Source: Linyphia triangularis (taxonomy: Eukaryota > Arthropoda > Arachnida > Araneae > Linyphiidae). Taken from it: a DNA stretch of 64,000 nucleotides. Shown here piece after piece: positions 13,301 through 22,300 of the stretch. The stretch is from assembly GCA_963978545.1 (NCBI GenBank), contig OZ021726.1, forward strand, positions 34,072,459 through 34,136,458, given 5' to 3'. The notes under the pieces are model-generated. The model made no database searches and was not told the origin of the DNA. It saw only the letters and a program-made list of their open reading frames with translations. The translations under genes and the position numbers were made by a program. Numbering within the stretch: position 1 is the first letter of the stretch; every line of letters starts with the position of its first letter.

Positions 13301-16300
13301 TTTTAAAATGGATGCAGTGATTTTTATCCATGAATAATATTTTAACAAAAACTCATTAGAAAGTGTTACTTCTAATTCAGAGAAATGTTTCAACAACTTC
13401 TTTGTGGTGGATAACAACATTTTACAAGGTATATTAAAATACAATCATAAAGTAAAGAAAAAAGAAAGCTCTACATTAATTGGGGATGGGATTATTTTAT
13501 ATATTATTTAAGTTGAAAAACAATTATCATTTTTTAACATATTAAATTGCCACTACTGAGGTTTGTAGACAGTAGTTGGTCGTAGCTGAGCATTCTTTTT
13601 AAAATCACAATGTTAGAACTACCATATTATCTCATATACCAAAACACATGTACACCAAAGGTAAGGGAATGTTCACTTAAAGAAAGTCTCATTTCTTAAC
13701 GAACACTTTTAATTCTAAATCACACTCGCACAACGTCAACACATGACAAGTTACGAAAATAAGAAGTTATATTATTAGAAAAATTATATAGTTCACTATG
13801 TCCTTTTATCTGCTCAGTTCTGAAAGCCGGCGACACACCAAGCTTCAATCTTCCACCTTCCGTCCTCTCCCTCTGAATGGGGATTTTCCCCTCACAGTTC
13901 GTTTTGGACCACTTGGCGATAGTTATCTCCTTAGCGGTCGCCAAGTTTAGACATGCACAGAGTCTTACACCATTCTTTTTGAAAAAATTACTATCTACAT
14001 GTAAAATATTTTTAGTGGGAAAAAATATACAAATCTGTAACGTAATGTTGGGTATTAAAAATAGAATGTGTGTTCTTTGAAAAGATGAACTTACATTTAC
14101 ATTCAAAAACATAAAAACACTTTAAGAGTGATAAAAAGACTTTCTAATTATAAATATGCAAGCTTTATTAACAGTATATACAACTTATAGTACACAGAAT
14201 AACGCAAAAAAAAAATTGTACTTAGGTAGGGGTTACATTAGCATATTTCATTTCATGCAGAAGAGTTAGAATTTTTAGTTTTGCCAACGAACATTCTGCA
14301 GGAGCGAGTTCCTCCAAGTAGGGCAATAAACTGTTCAAAAAATTCTGGTTCGCATTTGGTGGTGGTAAAGGCGTTTTTTTTCTTTCTAATGCCTCCAGAA
14401 TTCTCGTTTCAAACTCATCTGGGGCTTTCCTCTTTTTCTTTGTGTTAGAACCTACAGAAATGATTGACAAAAAAATCATCAATATCTTGAAAGAAAACAT
14501 ATAAAGTACTTTTTTTGTTGCAGTTACTACTATGGAACTCATACCTTCAAATAAGAATCAAGGGTTCTGCAATACTAATTTAAAGTATTGTTTTGGTTAA
14601 AGTATAGAGCCTTTATGTGATTCTTCATTTTAAACAGTTATATTAAACATGTTAAAACATTTCCTAAATTCAGCATTGCAGAAAGAAAAAACTATCTAGC
14701 ATCTGGTTAATCAAAAAATCAAATCCATCTTTCCTTAGTGAATGCTAATTTTTTTAAAGACAATTTGAACAAAATGTTATATTTTGAAGCATATTTTTAG
14801 ATTGTTGTTTCGAGCTTGAAACACTCCTGCAAAAGATTAAGGGTGGTAACTAAACCTGGAAATATCTACTCATCACAGGTCGATTAAATGGTGTGATGAG
14901 GCAACTAAATAAACTAATCAACCAGCCACTTTCTTTTTTTTCCCCCTGTAATTTTTTAATTTTATTTACCGAATATCCTGAAATGACCATAAAATTTTCA
15001 AATCAATAAAAATCTTCCTCCCTTTTTGGAAATTTCATATTCACGTGCGCAGACTTGCCTTTTCAAAATAGTTTTTAAAAATAATCTAGCGATGAAGTGG
15101 CTACAAAACTAAGTGTCTACCGGCCACTACCTGAAAAATTAAATTTTCAGGTCTAGTGGTATTATATCTATAAAAATTCTATAAACTAAGCGCAAGATAT
15201 TTTGAATTTATGTAAGAGAATGCATTATTAGATATATTGTTATAAAAATACATGATTTTAAATATGCATTACTCACTGGGTGTAAATATCTGTGGGGTTG
15301 ATATGTACCCCAGCGATGCATCAGAAGCATCATCCTGAGGTACTTCTGCTGAATGTACATCTTCAGAAATATTCATTTCTTCAATTTCAACTTCATCCAC
15401 CAGCTGACAGTCTGACACCTGGCTGTCTAACAGCTGGTTATTAGATGACTGGCTGGCATCGATGAAATATTCTACCTCCAAGGGCTTTATATTGCCCAAA
15501 GTTCTGAAATTGAAAAACAGGAACTTAAAAAATACACTACATAGCTATTTAATTTTTTTTAAATGACATTATCACATTCTAAGATAATTCTATAAGACCT
15601 GAATAGCTGTGTAATTTTATTAAGCTTTGCAAATGTTTGATGAACATTTTTAAAACTGAACTAAGGTCTATATAAATTTTTTCTTATTTCATAGGAATTA
15701 AACATTCCTACAGAACTCTCTTGGAAAAATCATGAAGCATTTAAGTATGTTTACGTTGCACTGTTTATTTTCCCATATTTAAAATACTACTTAGGCTATG
15801 AAACTATCTAATCCCTAATATTATACAGCTAACATCCCTCTCCACTACAAAAGATTTTCAAAATCTGTTTGAAATCAATCTGTTATGACCACGACCCAAG
15901 AGGATTGCTACATTTGCAAAAATTGCTATTTCGATTATAATATATAAACACATTTCTTACTTTCTCCTCTTCACACATGGCCGTAGAAAATGCAAAAAAG
16001 GAAATAATTCCCATGAGGATACATTTTCTGAAGAGCTGCCACTGGGCAATGGCTTCATTATCTCGACATATTTGTCTCGAATCTTTTTCGAATATTATTT
16101 AGGTCCTTAAAAGTCCTTTAATTTTATTTCTATGATTTTATTGGGGGACCCTGTTAAATTCCAAATTTATAATGCAATAAGTTTAGGAAACTAAGAATTA
16201 CTCTTTAAAATTGCGAGTCTCTAATACGTATTAACTTAGTATAAAAATAGCTATTCATAAAAAGTTCCTTGTTCTAAAATTTTCTTATTCCTTTCTAGGG

Positions 16301-19300
16301 GAAATTTTCGAAAAAAGCTGGAAAAAGAAAAGGTATTTGATATTTTTCTCTTATTTAAGTGATTTGCCATATTCTTTTAGGTTTGAGTTATAAACTTTTA
16401 TTCACAAGTTTGCACTATTCTATTAATTTAAACATGAAAAGCAATGGATTTTCTTGGAACCACCTCTTTGTCTACCATCAATAATAACCTCTACTTTTAT
16501 GTAAATATTATTTTATTTGTACAAAAATATTTTGTTAAACAAAGAACCTTATAAGCATGATGTTTAACACAAATGTAAATATAACACTAGTAAATATTAT
16601 ATATTATCCATAATATATATTGAAAAACAAGATTAAAGGTAAAATTAACAATATTGTAAAAACCCTGACAAAAAAGAATTCTCTCATTTATCTTACTTAT
16701 GAAAAGAAGCTTTCTGTAAGTTGTAATTTTCAATTTAGTAATTATGTTTTTTATTTATTTAAAATTTAACAGTTTGTCATTTAATTAAAAATATGGAAAA
16801 TTTTAAATTATTACAAGGCGTATGGAACATAGCACCACTTACAATCACATTACAATACTAGTCACTGCATTTATATTTGATGGGAATTGGTGTTATTTAC
16901 CATTTTCATTCCTTTAAAAAAAGTTATCAATTTGACAATAATTTTTTTCATTAGCCAAAAAAAAAAGAAGCTTCCACCAGAATGGTGATTTTTGTGATAT
17001 ACTTTTCAATAATTCTTACTTACATTATCCTTTCTTGTAAGTGAAACAGAGGAAAAGGAGGAAGTCGTTGATGAGCGATGCTCTAGAGAAGAGAACTTTG
17101 TCTCAAAAACAATCATGGATCATTCTACGGAAAGTCAGGAATTTAAATAAATAAAAAAAAAAATTAAAATTTTTTTTTTTTTTAATACTTACTATAAAGG
17201 GAGATATAATTAAGAGTAATAATACTATTATTGTGGTTGAAATAGAAAATAAGATTTTTTAATTTTTCATAAAAAGTAGTGTCCACGAATGTAACATGAA
17301 GTATAAAACTTTGCTGAGAATTATTTAATGACTTTAAATTGAAATTAAAAAGTTATTAAGTATGAGTAACATTACTTTTATAACTGGTTATATATTATGC
17401 AACTTGAAAAGAGACCAAATATAATAATTTTAATGCATATTTTTGATTTTTAGTGCAGATTTTCCAAAACAACATTTTGACTATATTTATTTCTGAAAAA
17501 TAACCTAAATAGAAGAGAAAGTAACTGTGTGGGGTGTCACCTGATGTAGAACAAATTATCTTATTTTTTAAATTTTGAATCCTCAAAAGATCAATGAAAA
17601 AAAAAATATTTTGAAGTTGAAAGTTGTCTTATTTTACATCTTAATTGACTTGAATAAAAATTAGTAATAACCAAAAAAGTTAGTTGAACACCAGTCACTT
17701 TGGGAAAAAAAAAAAAAAAAAATGAAAATAATTGGTGGAAAAAAATCTAGTTTTGGAACTTTTGCATACAATTATTTATTTAAAAATATCAAATTTCTTA
17801 AACTCCAACTTCAAAGCATTTTAAATAAAAAAAAAAGTGCCAATAATTTATGTTTACTGTTTTAAGATACTTTTGCAATGTACTATTAGGCTTTAAAATA
17901 TGTTCAGAAATTTACATATCAATAAAATTAATGTACCATACTCTTACCCCAATGGACAATGAGTTCTACGGATGTAACAAAGTGATAAATTTGTGCATGT
18001 GCGGAATTCTCCGCTAGATTTTATTTTATAATATTTGCAAAACAAAGCTATTTCATTATATTTTACAGACTCGTACAATTATTTTATAAATTTAATTGAT
18101 AAATTCAATTCAATTTAGTTCCACTGATGTGATATCTCATCTCGACCTTTTTTCTGTCAAGTCCAATAACTTGATAAAACTATTCATAAATAACTTAGAC
18201 TGTTTGCATCTGAATAAAACATCAGCTTAACACCTGATTTCTTTATCAAAATAATATATTACTACCAACTGCAAGAATTTAATGACTTTTTTGGCTGTCT
18301 AGTAAGGCGTATCGAAAAAACTTTTTTTGGAAATTGAAAATTTCAAATCGATAAGAAGTTGCCACTATGCTCACATATTTACCAAAATTTTTTAGTTCAA
18401 TTGATAAACATTTAGGTCTCCCGGAATAGATCAGAAGTTGGATTGATTTTTGAAGAAAACTAAGATTTTTAATTTTTTTAAAAAACATACATATAAAGAA
18501 ATTTTTATTTTCAAGAATAAAAATGCAAAGTCTAAAATATTAATTAACTGTAATAAAAAAATTATATCTGCATTTAACATTTAGGTCTCCTGGAATCTAG
18601 ATGAAAACCTTAATTTTTTTACAAAATATGGATATTTTTCAATTTTCAACCCATTCTTCTGGTGAGTATCAATTATTTTATTTATAGTCTAGGTATAGTA
18701 GTACAGCATTTTGAAATATTGAGAATATCATTTTATGATACAGCTTAACTATACTCAAGTGTTAAGTCATGTCACTACTGCAAGATTTTTTAGTCTTCAA
18801 CCACGAAGACTCTAGGTTTGAGACATGAAGGTAACGTTATTCAAAATGATTCAGTGTCACAGAGTTCGAGTGATGAAAGTGTACTTGATAGTAAAATGCT
18901 TCTACCAGGGAAAAGTCAGAATGCTCAATCATTTCAGTGAAACAAGAGCTGCTAGAAAATCTACTCTCTTTTCCTAGATATTGTGACCGTAAAGCCATTT
19001 CTGTTACAGCAGAAGCTCAATTAGAAAGTAATCTTTTGGCGGGATTTAAATGTTGTAACACAAGAAAACCAGGCAGTGGTAATGGATAAATCGAAAGTTT
19101 TTCGTGAAAGGGAAAAATACCATCAAGGTAGTAATTTAACTATATTACACTCTATATTATACACTCTCCTATTATATAATTAAAAGAATGAAGTAATATG
19201 CATAAAAATTGTAAGGAGTTAATGTGGTCGAGTAAATAAACGAGAAAAACATGTATATTTGGTATAAGAATTATATGCAACATGTTTTGGACACGTAACT

Positions 19301-22300
19301 CCAGACAGTGGCTCTGGACGAAATGCAGTATCATCATTACAATTTATGAAAGAAAGCTGCATTGATGAGAAAACTATTTAAGGTCTTAGTTATGATGGTA
19401 CTGCATGAAATACTGAAGTCTCTTAATTCTTCAATTTCATTATTCGAATATACCTTAAAATAACCAGCACAAGCAGTTGTTTGATTGCTTCGTTTAAATG
19501 AATTGCCTCTTAGGAAAGTTATGATTACTCTCAATGGTCCAATTTCTTGAAGTATGTACTTCTTTTACTGTCCAATAGGAAAAGGTTTAGCAAGTTATCG
19601 AGATTTACCAGTTGTTGAATACAACGACATAGATAGCGTTTTTCCATAAATGGATTTTAAGAAGTTGCACACTGACCAGAAATATTGGGAAATGTGTCAG
19701 TCTGTACTTAGAAGCAAATGCACCCAAGGTTTAACAAACAGAAAATATGGAAACATTTCCCATTCAAAATAACTGAAAATGGCAAATCGAATTTCACGTT
19801 TATATATTATATAACTTGATCTAACCTCGCAATTGAAAAAAATAGCTGAGTTTTTAACGAAAATTTATACTACCTTATGGTTTACAATATTAATGTCATG
19901 TAATGATGATACTACGTTTCGTCAAGAGCCACTATCTGGAGTTATGTGTCCAAAATATGTTGAATATAGTTCTTATACCAAAAATACGTATTCTTCTTGT
20001 TCATTTATGCAACCACATTTACTACTTAAAACAGAGTTGCCATGCACCTGGAAAACCTGGAATTGTCAGGGAAAATGAAAATGCCTAAAAAAGGCCAGGG
20101 AAAACTAAATAACTTGTCATTTTCTGGAAAAATCGGGGAATTTTTTTTAGATTCAAGTTTTCTTCCAAGAAGTTTAGTAATTTTTTCAGAACACAATTCT
20201 GCGTTCTGAAAATTTGATATTTCTTATGATATTTTCTTGTAACAACATGTAAAAAGCACCCACTGAAAGCACATTGACAGAAAAAGGAGTGAAAATCTTT
20301 CGCTTTTACCCCGATTTCCCCTTTTTTTTTGTCTTGAATTTTCACTTTTTCTACTATTTATTATTTTAAATGATCTTTATTGGACTCTATAAGACTAAAC
20401 TTGCCTAAAACACCCCTCAGAGAAAATCTCTAGCTGCGCCGCTGTTCTGTACACACATTAATACACAAATATATTCTTATTCAACTATTTTTGTAGTTTA
20501 AAATAACGCTGCCTATATATTTTCCTCTTTTTTTATATTTTGATTGTTTTCACCCCTGGGAAAAATAAAGGGAGATGCACAGTTTGCTACTTCTACCATC
20601 TAATAAATGTATCTTCGTTTGCAAGTTCAGACACCAAATCGCAAATATTTTACAGTTCCGCAAAAAAGTGGATTTCTGCTTTTTTTGCCAAAATTTGATT
20701 AATTAATAAAAATGCACATTAAAATACCGAAATTTTCTCTAAAACTACAATTTTAACTGCAATTGTATGCAAAAAAAATTGCCTGGAAAAGTCAGTGAAT
20801 TTTGTTTTTGTATTTTGAGAGGCAACCCTGTTAAAATTTTTATACTTATTGCTTTAACCTTTCGATTATATAAATTGAGTAAAGAATAGTTGAACTAAAA
20901 TCTTGATGGTATTTTACCCTTTCACAAAACACCTTCGATTTATCTATTACTAAGTACAGTTTCACCACTCGAACTCAGTGGCATTGAATCATTTTCAATT
21001 ACGTTACCTTCATGTGTCAAACCTTGAGTCTTTGTTGATTGGAGACTTCAAGGTCTTGCAGAAATGACATTACTTAACACTTGATTTTAGTATAAGCTTC
21101 ATCATAAAATGGTATTTCCGATACTTCAAAATGCTGTACTACTATACCTAGACTATAAATAAAATAATTGAAACTAACTAAAAGAATGGTTTGAAATTTA
21201 AAACATACATATTTTGTAAAAAAATTAAAGTTTTCATGTATGTTCCGGGAGACCTATGTGTTAAATGGCAGATATAATTTTTTTATTGCTGTTAATTAAT
21301 ATTCTAAGCTTTACATTTTGATTCTTGAAAATAAAAATTGGCTTTGTATTTATGTTTAAAAAAAAAAATTAAAATCTTCGTTTTTGTCAAAAAAGCAATC
21401 AAACTTCAGATCCATTCCAGGAGACCTAATTATTTTTCAATTGAACTAAAAAAAATTTGGTAAGTATGTGAATATAGTGGCAACTTTTTATAAACTTGCA
21501 ATTTTAAATTTCCAAAAAAAGTTTTTTTCGATACGCCCTACTGTCTAGGGATGTGACTTATTGTCCTGGTTGCAGGCATAAAACTTGAAATAAAAATTGA
21601 ACTTGATTATTAAGTGTTAGAAATGTGTTCTAGGATATTTTCTTAATCTAAAAATGTGGTCTAATGAATATTAAGTTTGTTTAATTTATAAAATATCACC
21701 CTTAATAAAATTAAAATAGTAAGTGGTGTCGTTCCACAGATGTGACATTTCACTGTTTGGCAGTAAAATTTGAGTAATAATTAAAATATTTCATTGTAAT
21801 TTGAAATACTAAGGCTGTTTATACCTAAAAAGGTATTTTTATTAGTATACCTTTTTCTAATAAACACTAGTTCAGAGTAGCCACAGAACCTTGAAATCAA
21901 GGAAATGTCAGGGAGCTTTCTAATCCTGGAAAAAATCAAGGAACTTTTTAAAATTTCTCGAAAATCAGGGAAATTTTTGTTCTTCTGACGATACATTTCC
22001 CCGTTCATCCGTATTTTGGGGCGATTTACCTGAAGAATTGTGTTGGGTAATTGTTAGAATTTTAATGTTATGGAATAATTTAAATTTGTAAAAAATTTGC
22101 ATATTATCTCTATTTTACAACACATCTGGAAAAGTTGGGGGAAATTTGAAAAAAATTTGCTATTAAATCAGCGAAGTTTCTTCAATTTTGTGGCCACCCT
22201 GTAGTTACACAAAATCCTGATTTTCTGTAGACTGACCCACGTTTTTCAACTTTTTACACCTTACAACTTTTCAAAAATAGGAATGCTTAGAAAACCTTAA

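Larger units (their letters stand above)
18281..21552. mobile_element. 3.3-kb old inverted-repeat element with degenerate gene in the centre
   Basis: The left arm (about 18281-19338) is the reverse complement of the right arm (about 19890-21552, once the 20032-20830 insertion is removed). Anchors: GGCGTATCGAAAAAA at the left end against TTTTTTTCGATACGCC at the right; AGGTCTCCCGGAAT against ATTCCAGGAGACCT; GTCCAAAACATGTTG-like text near 19280 against CCAAAATATGTTGAA near 19950. Arms differ by roughly a fifth and by a 190-bp block (18895-19080) missing on the right, so this is an ancient element, not an assembly palindrome. Probably a DNA transposon with very long terminal inverted repeats. Confidence 0.72.

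Noticed and set aside
11967..16153. One 4.2-kb hAT element carrying the MADF gene (ends CAGGATCCCC and GGGGGACCCTG)
   Set aside because: The flanking 8-mers ATCTAGCT and TTAAATTC do not match and the near-end repeats agree only loosely; treated as two separate fragments.
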